From assembly GCF_000198775.1 (NCBI RefSeq), contig NC_014723.1, positions 87,612-112,186 of the forward strand: a stretch of DNA of 24,575 nucleotides, written 5' to 3'. Both the position numbers and the translations under genes were made by a program. This stretch comes from Mycetohabitans rhizoxinica HKI 454. GTDB lineage: Bacteria > Pseudomonadota > Gammaproteobacteria > Burkholderiales > Burkholderiaceae. Shown piece by piece: positions 9,037-17,185 of this stretch (its first letter is position 1; each line of letters opens with the position of its first letter). The notes below the pieces were generated by a model. The model was not told the DNA's origin and made no database searches. It worked only from the letters and a program-made list of their open reading frames with translations.

Positions 9037-9126
9037 GTCAGCCCGCACAGGCTGCATCGGAACATCAATTGGCACGCATACCAACCATGCTTGGGGCCGC
9101 CTCACTCTTTATCTAGTATGCCGTGC

Positions 9127-9150
9127 TTCGCCGGATCGGCGGCGCGTTCG
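9127..9150 (+). promoter_or_regulatory. hrpII (HrpB) box upstream of the bat3 pseudogene
   Basis: TTCG at 9127-9130, sixteen bases, TTCG at 9147-9150. Same relative position as in the other three bat loci. This matches the TTCG-N16-TTCG box bound by HrpB-type activators of type III secretion genes in Ralstonia and Burkholderia. It is retained although the gene behind it is broken. Confidence 0.65.
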
Positions 9151-9349
9151 CACTCGCGTACAACGCGCAGCGAATGTCGTTCAAGGTACTGATTTTCGAT
9201 CACACGCAATACGCTATGTCACCAGTGGTTTGGGATAGCCCCATTTGCTATTTGAACGAACTTGAGGCGGGCAATACTGCGCAAACCGGTGCGGGTCCAC
9301 TTATGCGCGAGAGTCGGTGTACGAATGACCCAACGTCAGTGGGACTATG

Positions 9350-9772
9350 GCTCGACTATGAACAGGTATTCCGTCAGCGTGGTTTTGCTCGGGTCGATAT
9401 TATAAAAATTACAGGGAATGGCGGCGGGGCACAGGCGCTGAAGGCGTGCTTGAGCATGGGCCGACGCTTAGCGAGCGCAGCTTCAGTGAGACTGACATCG
9501 CGAAGATTGCCGGTAATGGCGGCGGTGCTCAAGCGCTTGAGGCGGTTGTCATGCACGGGTCAACGCTTTGCGAGCGTGGCTACAGCCGGACCGATATTGT
9601 AAAGATTGCCGATAACAATGGCGGTGCCCAGGCGCTCAAAGCGGTGTTCGAACATGGACCAGCGCTCACGCAAGCAGGACGTTCGAACGAGGATATTGTG
9701 GATATGGCTGCGCGCACAGGCGCGGCCGGCCAGATACGAAAGTTGGCTGCACAGTTGTCGGGGCGGCAATAG
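9350..9772 (+). pseudogene. Broken bat3 copy (TALE-like repeats)
   Basis: Three 33-residue repeats are readable, with position 12/13 residues NG ([15 protein letters not shown]), NG ([15 protein letters not shown]) and NN ([15 protein letters not shown]), followed by the BAT C-terminal cap [20 protein letters not shown]. Compared with intact bat3 at 17186, about 212 bases right after the start ATG (9347-9349) are gone, so that ATG now meets a stop after four codons. A single base is also missing at about 9446 (ggcgtgc against ggcggtgc), shifting frame inside the first repeat, and three middle repeats are lost. The leader frame upstream happens to run into the first repeat, and a GTG at 9446 could start a 108-residue C-terminal piece; neither is a complete BAT. 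Confidence 0.85.
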
Positions 9773-10014
9773 GTGCAGCGGTCAGCCAACATTGAAGGCA
9801 CGCGACAATCCGATATGCGGTCACAGCGCCGCGATCACGGCATGGTTACCGGTCGTCACCTGATGACCTACCGAGGCGGGCGGGCAGCGTTAGCGACCCG
9901 ATGCGACAGTAGGCATCTTACCATTTCCTAGATCGGCGAACCTCAGCGAGGCAGTAAGAAGGCGCCAAGGCGACCGTGCTTCGTTTTTCAGGTCGGCCTT
10001 TCTGATTTGACAAA
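9773..10014. other. 3' flank of the bat3 pseudogene, shared with 18122-18364
   Basis: No gene is seen. The sequence is nearly identical to the flank of intact bat3. Near the end lies TTCG at 9980 with TTCT sixteen bases later, an imperfect hrpII-like pair. The intact block has TTCG at 18330 with TTCC in the same position, so the match is not conserved. Confidence 0.5.
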
Positions 10015-10033
10015 GCTACTTGGTCGTAGTCAC

Positions 10034-10039
10034 TATAAT
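10034..10039 (+). promoter_or_regulatory. Possible -10 element of the AT-rich orphan gene
   Basis: A perfect TATAAT lies 30 bases before the ATG at 10070. A TTGACA occurs at 10007-10012, but the spacing of 21 bases is too long for a standard sigma-70 promoter, so the -35 assignment is doubtful. Confidence 0.35.
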
Positions 10040-10069
10040 TTGAATGACCGAATTGAAATTTCGTCAAAA

Positions 10070-10720
10070 ATGAAGATACTTGGCCACAGTAGGGTTATAG
10101 CGGCATTATCCTCGGTTAGAGATTTGTCAAAGCAAATCAATAGCAAAGCTATCTCGCAGAGTTTGCGAAACCCCGTACTTCAAAGTTTGCGGCACCTGCG
10201 TGATCCTAAAAAAGAGAATTATTCTGGTTTTCGTGTCAGCCAGATGTCAATAAATGGTGCCGATGCACAGCGGAAAAACCATTTTGGCGACAAGAAAATA
10301 GTAAGTAATTTTTGGCAGAAACCTAGCAATGTGTCTGACCAGAAGCGCGACGCTCTTATAGAGAAAGCCAATGATTTTCTAAGGCGGTTAGATGATGTAG
10401 AGAACGTCGCTCATGGATCAGTCAATGCCACCCTCAGAAAATTGAACAATCATAGTCGAGGTATGAGAGCAGAGCAACAATATGAGGCGGAGAGACTGCA
10501 TGACAACATTAAGGAAAGCATTAAATTAACGAGAGGCAAGATTCAGGGAATTCTGCAAGAAAACAATTTGCTGCCCCACCATAAGGCAACATCGGGAAAA
10601 ACGAAATTATCTAAAAGTCAGTATGATAAAATAATAAAACATTTTGATTCTATTGGGGAGGATATTCAGTCTAATTTAAAATCGACAAAAAGCAGACTTG
10701 ATGAGATAGATAAAGTATAA
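10070..10720 (+). CDS. AT-rich orphan protein, helical; effector candidate (216 aa)
   Basis: I do not recognise this protein. It is hydrophilic, rich in Lys, Asn, Ser and Asp, without membrane segments or a signal peptide. Long helical and probably coiled-coil stretches occur in the second half (KRDALIEKANDFLRRLDDVE; RAEQQYEAERLHDNIKESIK; and the end DIQSNLKSTKSRLDEIDKV). Its base composition is strikingly more AT-rich than every neighbour, a sign of transfer from another source. It lies exactly where the duplicated bat3 block ends. A TATAAT at 10034-10039 suggests a local promoter, so I prefer the ATG at 10070; an in-frame TTG at 10007 would add 21 residues but lies upstream of that element. 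Neither start has a clear ribosome-binding site. The context suggests a secreted protein, but this is inference. Confidence 0.65.
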   Translation: MKILGHSRVIAALSSVRDLSKQINSKAISQSLRNPVLQSLRHLRDPKKENYSGFRVSQMSINGADAQRKNHFGDKKIVSNFWQKPSNVSDQKRDALIEKANDFLRRLDDVENVAHGSVNATLRKLNNHSRGMRAEQQYEAERLHDNIKESIKLTRGKIQGILQENNLLPHHKATSGKTKLSKSQYDKIIKHFDSIGEDIQSNLKSTKSRLDEIDKV

Positions 10721-10813
10721 AATTTCTTAGTAATGTCATGGATCATTAATCGGCGAGTCGCATGGTCAGGCTGCATCAGTCTTTTCCATACGCCTCGCCA
10801 AATGGGCGTTATC

Positions 10814-12415
10814 TCATCGCCGGCCTAGCCGTGCCTTGATCCAATCGACGATGGGTCGCCGACGACGCTCGCCATCTGTGTGACCAGCCGCCTTCCGTCG
10901 GTCAGGATCTTCCCACCATGTCACCGGTAATGGGTCAGGGTCGAAGTTAAGTCGTGGCTGGGGCGCTAATTTGGCGCGTTCGTCGCGGATGCGAGCCTGT
11001 ATCGGCAAAAATAACTGTTCCGGCTTGCCCAACTCCTTATGAAAAAATTTGAAGTCTAGCCACGCTTCGAGGTCAACAAGAAGCCTTTCGCGTGGGGACG
11101 GTGGAATACCGCTACTCAGATTGAGGATACGTTCCAGCGTCTCCGGAGAGTACATGTGCTTTCGGTTGCAGCGAATCCCTAAAATGATGTCGTTGAACCG
11201 GTCTTTATCCATGCTTTGGCCACCGGACGTTCGGTCGAAGGTATCAAGCGCCAGCGCCAGCGCAAATTCGGGATTGTTCCCCTCGGCCAATTTGCCGAAG
11301 GCTTCCAAAAGTCCTGCAACGATCGGCTCCTGATCCGATAGATCCAACATCGGCAGGATTTCGTACTTCCACTGTTGCAGCCTTCGATTTTGCTCAGCGG
11401 CGGTCAAGCCGGCCAGCGCTTCGGGCAACCCTGACAGCGCGTCGCCTTTGCCTATTGACAACCGCTTGGCTGCTTCGAGCATGGATTCGTAGGTAGCAAG
11501 GCGTGTGTGCTCTGGCAGCCATCGAATCGCACGACCCAGCGCCTTGCGGGGTGCCGATTGAAGATGCTCAGGAAGCGCTTCGACAAAATTGAGCAAGCGC
11601 CGATGCCGCTCTAGCACCAAGTTTCGATCCAGGCAATGAAGCAAAAACAATTGGTTGGCGAGTCTCGTGCTCAATTTCGCCTGTCCGAGGTCGTCCAGTC
11701 GCGTCATTTCGCTCAGCAGACGATCGAATCGCGTCATCAGCTCGGGCCTTGGTTTGTAGGGTCTGCCGTGAACGGCCGCCCAACTTTGCTCCCCAGTCCA
11801 ATGAGAAGAGTCTAGCTGCAGTGCGAGTAGGGGTAGTATTTTGCGCCGCTCTTCCAATGGGCTATCGATCGTGCGGTTGAGAATTGCATCGAACACTGCA
11901 ATCATCGACTCAGCCGGTACAACATGATAGGAGCCTAGCCCCGCGGTACTTACCACATGATAGTCAGATTCAAAATGATGAATCATCTTGTCCTGCAGCG
12001 CCTTACTGTTCGGGATTTTTAGCACCTCAGCAAAGATGTGTGTAAATGCTTCTGTCTGCTCAGCGCGAGGAAATTCATTAATTCCGGACATGGCCAGCCT
12101 GTCTAGTGCTGCCAATAGGATGTTTGAATCCGCAACGTCTCTATTGAGCTCATCCAAAAGCTGACGCAACGGTTCTATCCGAGTCTCCCTTGGGCCGTCC
12201 TTCTCACGCAACGTTTTTTTTAGAAACGCGCGAACGCGCTCCATAGGCGCGATGCTAGAAGAATTGACTGGCGCCTGCTGCTGAGCCGTAGGGGGATCCC
12301 CAGCGATGAGAAAACCGCTTGGGGGCGAGTCGCTAGGATCGCTCTTGTGCGAGTCGATGGACGCATAGATGGCGGCATTGTGAGCGTTTGGCGGTGGCGT
12401 GGTATTGAAATCCAT
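10814..12415 (-). CDS. Effector-like helical-repeat protein, paralogue A (533 aa)
   Basis: One of three tandem paralogues. Residues 1-55 (MDFNTTPPPNAHNAAIYASI...) are rich in Pro, Ser, Asn and Ala and look unstructured, as in type III secretion leaders. The remainder is all-helical with repeated units such as FPRAEQTEAFTHIFAEVLKI and LPEHTRLATYESMLEAAKRL, and ends LPVTWWEDPDRRKA...RRRRPIVDWIKARLGRR with a basic tail. The start at 12415 makes all three paralogues exactly 1602 bases, and similarity between copies begins at MDFNTT, which rules out a longer in-frame start at 12502. No enzymatic motif is visible. I cannot name the family; the architecture recalls helical-repeat effectors of plant pathogens (inference). 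Copy A differs from B and C near the N-terminus (SDPSDSPPSGFLI) and at LLEAFGKLAEG. Confidence 0.75.
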   Translation of the reverse strand: MDFNTTPPPNAHNAAIYASIDSHKSDPSDSPPSGFLIAGDPPTAQQQAPVNSSSIAPMERVRAFLKKTLREKDGPRETRIEPLRQLLDELNRDVADSNILLAALDRLAMSGINEFPRAEQTEAFTHIFAEVLKIPNSKALQDKMIHHFESDYHVVSTAGLGSYHVVPAESMIAVFDAILNRTIDSPLEERRKILPLLALQLDSSHWTGEQSWAAVHGRPYKPRPELMTRFDRLLSEMTRLDDLGQAKLSTRLANQLFLLHCLDRNLVLERHRRLLNFVEALPEHLQSAPRKALGRAIRWLPEHTRLATYESMLEAAKRLSIGKGDALSGLPEALAGLTAAEQNRRLQQWKYEILPMLDLSDQEPIVAGLLEAFGKLAEGNNPEFALALALDTFDRTSGGQSMDKDRFNDIILGIRCNRKHMYSPETLERILNLSSGIPPSPRERLLVDLEAWLDFKFFHKELGKPEQLFLPIQARIRDERAKLAPQPRLNFDPDPLPVTWWEDPDRRKAAGHTDGERRRRPIVDWIKARLGRR

Positions 12416-12772
12416 GCTGAGCGTATCAAGAGTGGAAGAAAGCCTAAATTCGCACTGCCCCTCGGCGGATGCGAATAGGAGTGCGCCGACTATATAACGC
12501 ACGGGTGAACGGTTTTTCGAATCATTGCTGATCAGGCATGCACAAAGTCGCTTTCAATGGCTTTGTCGCATCAACACAATAGGATAGAATAGCAAGCCGA
12601 AGGTCCGGTAGGCGGGACTGTGTTGGGTCAAAGACGGCTTGTCCGCTGGCTGTGGCCACGGTATCAAAGTTTTGTGCTGCTCGCTAGACGTGAAAGCAGA
12701 GATAGAGGCTTGACAGGACTGCGTCAACCTCGCGTACGTTCGCCCTCTCAAAGGTGATCGGCTGTCGTTATG
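12416..12772. other. Spacer between paralogues A and B, with repeated upstream region
   Basis: From 12416 to about 12690 the sequence repeats at about 14375-14665 and 16435-16720. It contains a conserved element reading CGTTATATAGTCGG on the minus strand (about 12484-12500), roughly 80 bases upstream of the start codon, a plausible promoter. Further out come shared words such as ggctttgtcgcatcaacacaatagg and gctcgctagacgt. From about 12695 to 12772 the text instead matches the flank of the remnant at 2628-2703. No gene is seen. Confidence 0.5.
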
Positions 12773-14374
12773 TTATCGCCGAACCAGCCGTGCCTTGATC
12801 CAATCGACGATGGGTCGCCGACGACGCTCGCCATCTGTGTGAGCAGCCGCCTTCCGTCGGTCAGGATCTTCCCACCATGTCACCGGTAATGGGTCAGGGT
12901 CGAGGTTAAGTCGCGGTTTAGGTGCCAATTTGGCTCGTTCGTCCCGTGCGCGAGCCTGTATCGGTAACAGCAGCTGTTCTTGCTTGCTTAATTTCTCTTT
13001 TAACAATTTCACATCCAGCCACCGTTCAAGGTCAAGGAGAAGCCTTCTTCGTGTGGACGGTGGAATACCGCTACTCAAATCGAGGACACGTTCCAATGTC
13101 TCGGGGGAGTACGTGTGGGTTAAGTTGCCGCGAATCCCTCGAATGATGTCGTCGAAACGGTCTTTATCCATGTTCTGGCCGCCGGACGTCCTATCGAAGG
13201 TATCAAGCGCCAGCGCCAGCGCAAATTCGGGATTGTTCCCCTCGGCTAAGTTACCAAATGCAGCGATCAGTCCTGCAACGATCGGCTCCTGATCCGATAG
13301 ATCCAACATCGGCAGGATTTCGTACTTCCACTGTTGCAACCTTCGATTTTGCTCAGCGGCGGTCAAGCCGGCCAGCGCTTCGGGCAACCCTGACAGCGCG
13401 TCGCCTTTGCCTATTGACAACCGCTTGGCTGCTTCGAGCATGGATTCGTAGGTAGCAAGGCGTGTGTGCTCTGGCAGCCATCGAATCGCACGACCCAGCG
13501 CCTTGCGGGGTGTCGCTTGAAGATTCTCGGGAAGCGCTTCGACGTAACTGAGTAAGCGCCGATGCCGCTCCAGCACAAGAGTGCGATCCAGGCAATGAAG
13601 CACGAACAACTGGTTAGCGAGTTTCGCGCTCAATTTCGCCTGTCCGAGGTCATCCAGCCGCGCCATTTCGTTCAGCAGCCGATCGAATCGCGTCATCAGC
13701 TCGGGCCTTGGTTTGTAGGGTCTGCCGTGAACGGCCGCCCAACTTTGCTCCCCGGTCCAATGAGAAGAGTCCAGTTGCAGTGCGAGGAGGGGTAGTATCT
13801 TGCGTCGCTCCTCCAATGGACCAGCGATCGTGCGGCTAAAGATTGCATCGAACACTGCAATCATCGACTCGGCGGGAACAACATGATAGGAGCCCAACCC
13901 CGCGGTGCTCACCACATGATACGCAGGTTCAAAATGATCAATCATCTTATCCTGTAGCGCCTTGCTATTCGGGATTTTTACCACCTCAGCAAAGATGTGC
14001 GTAAATGCTTCTAGCTGCTCAGCGCGAGGAAATTCATTGATTCCAGTCATGGCCAGCCTGTCTAGTACTGCCAATAGGATGTTCGGATCCGCAACGTCGC
14101 TATTGAGCCCATCCAACAGCTCACGCAACGCTCCTATGCGGACCTCACTTTCGACGTTCTTCTCACGCAACGTCTTTTTTAGAAACACGTGAACGCGCTC
14201 CATAGGCGCGATGCCAGAAGAATTGGCTGGCGCCTGCTGCTGAGCCGTATGGGGATCCCCGACGCTGAAAAAACCGCTTGGGGGCGAGTTGCTAGGACCG
14301 CTCTTGTGCGAGTCGATGGACGCATAGATGGCGGCATTGTGAGCGTTTGGCGGTGGCGTGGTATTGAAATCCAT
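12773..14374 (-). CDS. Effector-like helical-repeat protein, paralogue B (533 aa)
   Basis: This is a full-length member with the same length as A and C. It starts MDFNTTPPPNAHNAAIYASI and ends with the basic tail RRRRPIVDWIKARLVRR. It is the most divergent copy in residues about 60-180 (EKNVESEVRIGALRELLDGL; MTGINEFPRAEQLEAFTHIF; MIDHFEPAYHV), while the segment LGRAIRWLPEHTRLATYESM and the following 70 residues are the same as in A and C. In its second half it shares IAAFGNLAEGNNPEF with C. An in-frame start at 14518 exists but the extension is not conserved, so 14374 was chosen. Its 3' flank is of the type found beside the remnant at 2704, unlike A and C. Function unknown; candidate host-directed effector by context. 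Confidence 0.75.
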   Translation of the reverse strand: MDFNTTPPPNAHNAAIYASIDSHKSGPSNSPPSGFFSVGDPHTAQQQAPANSSGIAPMERVHVFLKKTLREKNVESEVRIGALRELLDGLNSDVADPNILLAVLDRLAMTGINEFPRAEQLEAFTHIFAEVVKIPNSKALQDKMIDHFEPAYHVVSTAGLGSYHVVPAESMIAVFDAIFSRTIAGPLEERRKILPLLALQLDSSHWTGEQSWAAVHGRPYKPRPELMTRFDRLLNEMARLDDLGQAKLSAKLANQLFVLHCLDRTLVLERHRRLLSYVEALPENLQATPRKALGRAIRWLPEHTRLATYESMLEAAKRLSIGKGDALSGLPEALAGLTAAEQNRRLQQWKYEILPMLDLSDQEPIVAGLIAAFGNLAEGNNPEFALALALDTFDRTSGGQNMDKDRFDDIIRGIRGNLTHTYSPETLERVLDLSSGIPPSTRRRLLLDLERWLDVKLLKEKLSKQEQLLLPIQARARDERAKLAPKPRLNLDPDPLPVTWWEDPDRRKAAAHTDGERRRRPIVDWIKARLVRR

Positions 14375-14832
14375 GCTAGACGTATCGAGGATGAAAGAAA
14401 AGCCTAAGGTCGCAATGCCACCCGGGCGGATGCGAATAGGAGTGCGCCGACTATATAACGCATGGATGAACGGTTTTCCGAGCCATTGCTGATCAGGCAT
14501 GCACAAAGTCGTTTTCAATGGCTTTGTCGCATCAACACAATAGGATAGAATTACGGGCTGCCAAGGTCCGGTAGGCGCGACTGTGTTGGATCAGAAACGG
14601 CTTGCCCGCTGGTTCTTGCCCCGGCATCGAAGCCTTGTGCTACTCGCTAGACGTGATCTTGTTGTCTGGAAAAGGGTGGCACTAATTTGGCCAGTCGAAA
14701 ACTCAATTCGCGGAACAGAAAATTGACAGTCTGAAGCGCGATTTGGCATAGTGATATAAATCAATAATTGGCGAGTCGCATGGTCAGACTACGTCAGTTT
14801 TTCCCATACGCCATCGCTAGATGAGCGTTATC
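14375..14832. other. Spacer between paralogues B and C
   Basis: Bases 14375-14665 repeat the conserved upstream region, with CGTTATATAGTCGG on the minus strand near 14445-14460. From about 14760 to 14832 the text (ggcgagtcgcatggtcag...gttatctcatcgcc) repeats the 3' flank of paralogue A at about 10750-10813. Between them (14665-14760) is an AT-richer stretch with no recognised feature. Confidence 0.5.
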
Positions 14833-16434
14833 TCATCGCCGGCCTAGCCGTACCTTGATCCAATCGACGATGGGTCGCCGACGACGCTCGCCGTCTGCAT
14901 GACCAGCTACCTTCCGTCGGTCGGGATCTTCCCACCATGTTACCGGTAATGGGTCAGGGTCAAGGTTAAGTAGCGGCTCAGGTGCCAATTTGGCTCGTTC
15001 GTCGCGGATGCGCGCCTGTATCGGCAAAAAGAGCTGTTCCTGCGTGCCCAACGCCTTGTTAAAAAACTTCCAATCTAGCCACTCTTCAAGGTCGAGAAGA
15101 AGTATTTCTCGTGTGGACGGTGGAATACCGCTACCCAGATCGAGGATACGTCCCAGCGTCTCGGGAGAGTACGTATGCTTCGAGTTGCAGCGAATCTCTA
15201 AAATTATTTTGCTAAACCGTTCTTTATCCATACTCTGGCCGCCGGACGTCCTCTCAAAGGTATCAAGCGCCAGCGCCAGCGCAAATTCGGGATTGTTCCC
15301 CTCAGCCAAGTTGCCAAAGGCAGCGATCAATCCTGCAACGATTGGCTCTTGATCCGATAAATCCAACATGGGCAGGATTTCGTACTTCCACTGTTGCAGC
15401 CTTCGATTTTGCTCGGCAGCGGTCAAACCGGCCAGTGCTTCGGGTAACCCGGCCAATGCCTCGCCTTTGCCTATTGACAACCGCTTGGCTGCTTCGAGCA
15501 TGGATTCGTAGGTAGCAAGGCGTGTGTGCTCAGGCAGCCATCGAATCGCACGACCCAGCGCCTTGCGGGGTATGGATTGAAGCTTCTCGGGAAGCGCTTC
15601 GACGTAATTGAGCAAACGTTGATGTCGGTTCAACACAAGGGTGCGATCCAAACAATGAAGCAGAAATAACTGGTTGGCTAGTTCTGCGCTCAATTTTGCC
15701 CGTCCGATATCATCCAACCGCGCCATTTCGCTCAGCAGCCGATCAAATCGCGCCGTCAACTCGGGCCTTGGATTATAGGGTCTGCCGTGAACGGCTGCCC
15801 AACTCTGTTCCCCGGTCCAATGAGAAGAGTCCAGTTGCAGTGCCAGGAGCGGCAGTATCTTGCGCCGCTCCTCCAATGGACTAGCGATTGTGCGGCTGAG
15901 GATTGCATCGAACACTGCGATCATCGACTCAGCAGGTACAACATGATAGGAGCCCAGCCCCGTGGTACTTACCACATTATAGTCAGATTCAAAATGATGA
16001 ATCATTTTGTCCTGCAGCGCCTTACTATTCGGGATTTTCAGCACCTCAGCAAAGATGTGCGTAAATGCTTCTGTCTGCTCAGCGCGAGGAAATTCATTAA
16101 TTCCGGACATGGCCAGCCTGTCTAGTGCTGCTAATAGGATGTTTGAATCCACAACGTCTCTATTGAGCTCATCCAAAAGCTGACGCAACGGTTCTATCCG
16201 AATCTCCCTTGGGCCGTCCTTCTCACGCAACGTTTTTTTTAGAAACTTGTGAACGCGCTCCATAGGCGCTATGCCAGAAGAATTGGCTGGCGCCTGCCGC
16301 TGAGCCGTATTAGGGTTCCCGGCACTGAAGAAACCGCTTGGGGGCGAGTTGCTAGGACCGCTCTTGTGCGACTCGACGGACGCATAGATGGCGGCATTGT
16401 GCGGGTTCGGCGGTGGCGTGGTATTGAAATCCAT
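14833..16434 (-). CDS. Effector-like helical-repeat protein, paralogue C (533 aa)
   Basis: Here the copy begins MDFNTTPPPNPHNAAIYASV at 16434, and there is no longer in-frame alternative, which helped set the starts of A and B. It shares with A the block REIRIEPLRQLLDELNRD and SGINEFPRAEQTEAFTHIFA, but shares with B the early SGPSNSPPSGFFS and the later LIAAFGNLAEGNNPEF. The middle block around LATYESMLEAAKRLSIGKG is common to all three. The C-terminus ends in a basic RRRRPIVDWIKVRLGRR. The protein has no transmembrane segment and is predicted all-helical. It lies immediately before bat3 in the opposite orientation, so the two are divergently transcribed from a region of about 530 bases. Function unknown. 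Confidence 0.75.
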   Translation of the reverse strand: MDFNTTPPPNPHNAAIYASVESHKSGPSNSPPSGFFSAGNPNTAQRQAPANSSGIAPMERVHKFLKKTLREKDGPREIRIEPLRQLLDELNRDVVDSNILLAALDRLAMSGINEFPRAEQTEAFTHIFAEVLKIPNSKALQDKMIHHFESDYNVVSTTGLGSYHVVPAESMIAVFDAILSRTIASPLEERRKILPLLALQLDSSHWTGEQSWAAVHGRPYNPRPELTARFDRLLSEMARLDDIGRAKLSAELANQLFLLHCLDRTLVLNRHQRLLNYVEALPEKLQSIPRKALGRAIRWLPEHTRLATYESMLEAAKRLSIGKGEALAGLPEALAGLTAAEQNRRLQQWKYEILPMLDLSDQEPIVAGLIAAFGNLAEGNNPEFALALALDTFERTSGGQSMDKERFSKIILEIRCNSKHTYSPETLGRILDLGSGIPPSTREILLLDLEEWLDWKFFNKALGTQEQLFLPIQARIRDERAKLAPEPLLNLDPDPLPVTWWEDPDRRKVAGHADGERRRRPIVDWIKVRLGRR

Positions 16435-16879
16435 ACTGGTCGTATTGAGAATGAAAGAAAGCCTAAGGTCGCAATGCCGCCCGGGCGGATGCGAATAGGA
16501 GTGCGCCGACTATATAACGCATGGGTGAACGGTTTTCAGAACCATTGCTGATCAGGCATGCACAAAGTCGTTTTCAATGGCTTTATCGCATTAAAAAAAT
16601 AGGCTAGAATCGCGAGCCGCCAAGGTGCGGTATGCACGACTGTGTGAGTGAAAAAACGGCTTGCCCGCTGGCTGTGGCCACGGTATCAAAGCCTTGTGCT
16701 GCTCGCTAGACGTAATCTTGTATCTGGAAAGGACGGCGCTAATCTGGCCGTGCTGCAAGCGCTAAACGCTAAGCGGCCCGCGCGCATCCATGTGCGGCAA
16801 GACAAACGAAATTGTTGAATACGACCCACACGCCGTTCAACGCCTCAACACTCACAAGGACATTGCCTAGACGACTGAA
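16435..16879. other. Divergent spacer between paralogue C and the bat3 block
   Basis: Bases 16435-16720 repeat the conserved upstream region of the 533-aa genes (minus strand CGTTATATAGTCGG near 16505-16520). Bases 16811-16850 (attgttgaatacgacccaca...) resemble 22111-22150 (attgtcgaatacggcccaca...), upstream of the fourth bat locus, so this may be an old border sequence of bat blocks. No gene was recognised. Confidence 0.45.
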
Positions 16880-16965
16880 AGCCCGCACGGGCTGCATCGG
16901 AGCACCAATCGGTACGCATACCAACCATGTTTGGGCCGCCTCACTCTTTATCTAGTATGCCGTGC

Positions 16966-16989
16966 TTCGCCGGCTCGGCGGTGCGTTCG
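16966..16989 (+). promoter_or_regulatory. hrpII (HrpB) box upstream of bat3
   Basis: TTCG at 16966-16969, sixteen bases, TTCG at 16986-16989. It lies 196 bases before the bat3 ATG. This matches the type III regulon box TTCG-N16-TTCG. TACAAC follows the second half-site after eight bases and may be the -10 region, but it fits the expected YANNNT only partly. Confidence 0.75.
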
Positions 16990-17185
16990 CACTCGCGTAC
17001 AACGTGCAGCGAATATCGTTCAAGGTACTGATTTTTGATCACACGCAATACGCTATGTCACCAGTGGTTTGGGATAGCCCCATTTGCTATTTGAACGAAC
17101 TTGAGGCGGGCAATACTGCGCAAACCGGTGCGGATTCACTTATGCGCGAGAGTCAGTGTACGAATGACCCAACGTCAGTGGGATT

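Larger units (their letters stand above)
9037..10014 (+). repeat. Copy 1 of the bat3 block (decayed)
   Basis: From agcccgcacaggctgcatcgg to gatttgacaaagc this segment aligns with 16880-18364: same 5' flank, same hrpII box, same leader, repeats, C-terminus and 3' flank (cagccaacattgaaggcacg and ggtcacagcgccgcgatcac in both). Copy 1 is shorter because codons 2-72 and three repeats of bat3 are missing. Homology stops abruptly at 10014/18364. Confidence 0.85.

Noticed and set aside
9980..10003. hrpII-like TTCG-N16-TTCT before the AT-rich orphan gene
   Set aside because: The second half-site is imperfect, and the homologous position in the other block (18350) reads TTCC, so conservation does not support it.
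10007..10039. TTGACA...TATAAT as a full sigma-70 promoter
   Set aside because: Spacing is 21 bases, outside the normal range; only the -10 part is kept as a weak feature.
12416..12502. Extension of paralogue A to a GTG at 12502 (and of B to 14518)
   Set aside because: The extensions are in different frames between copies, while starting at MDFNTT makes all three exactly the same length.
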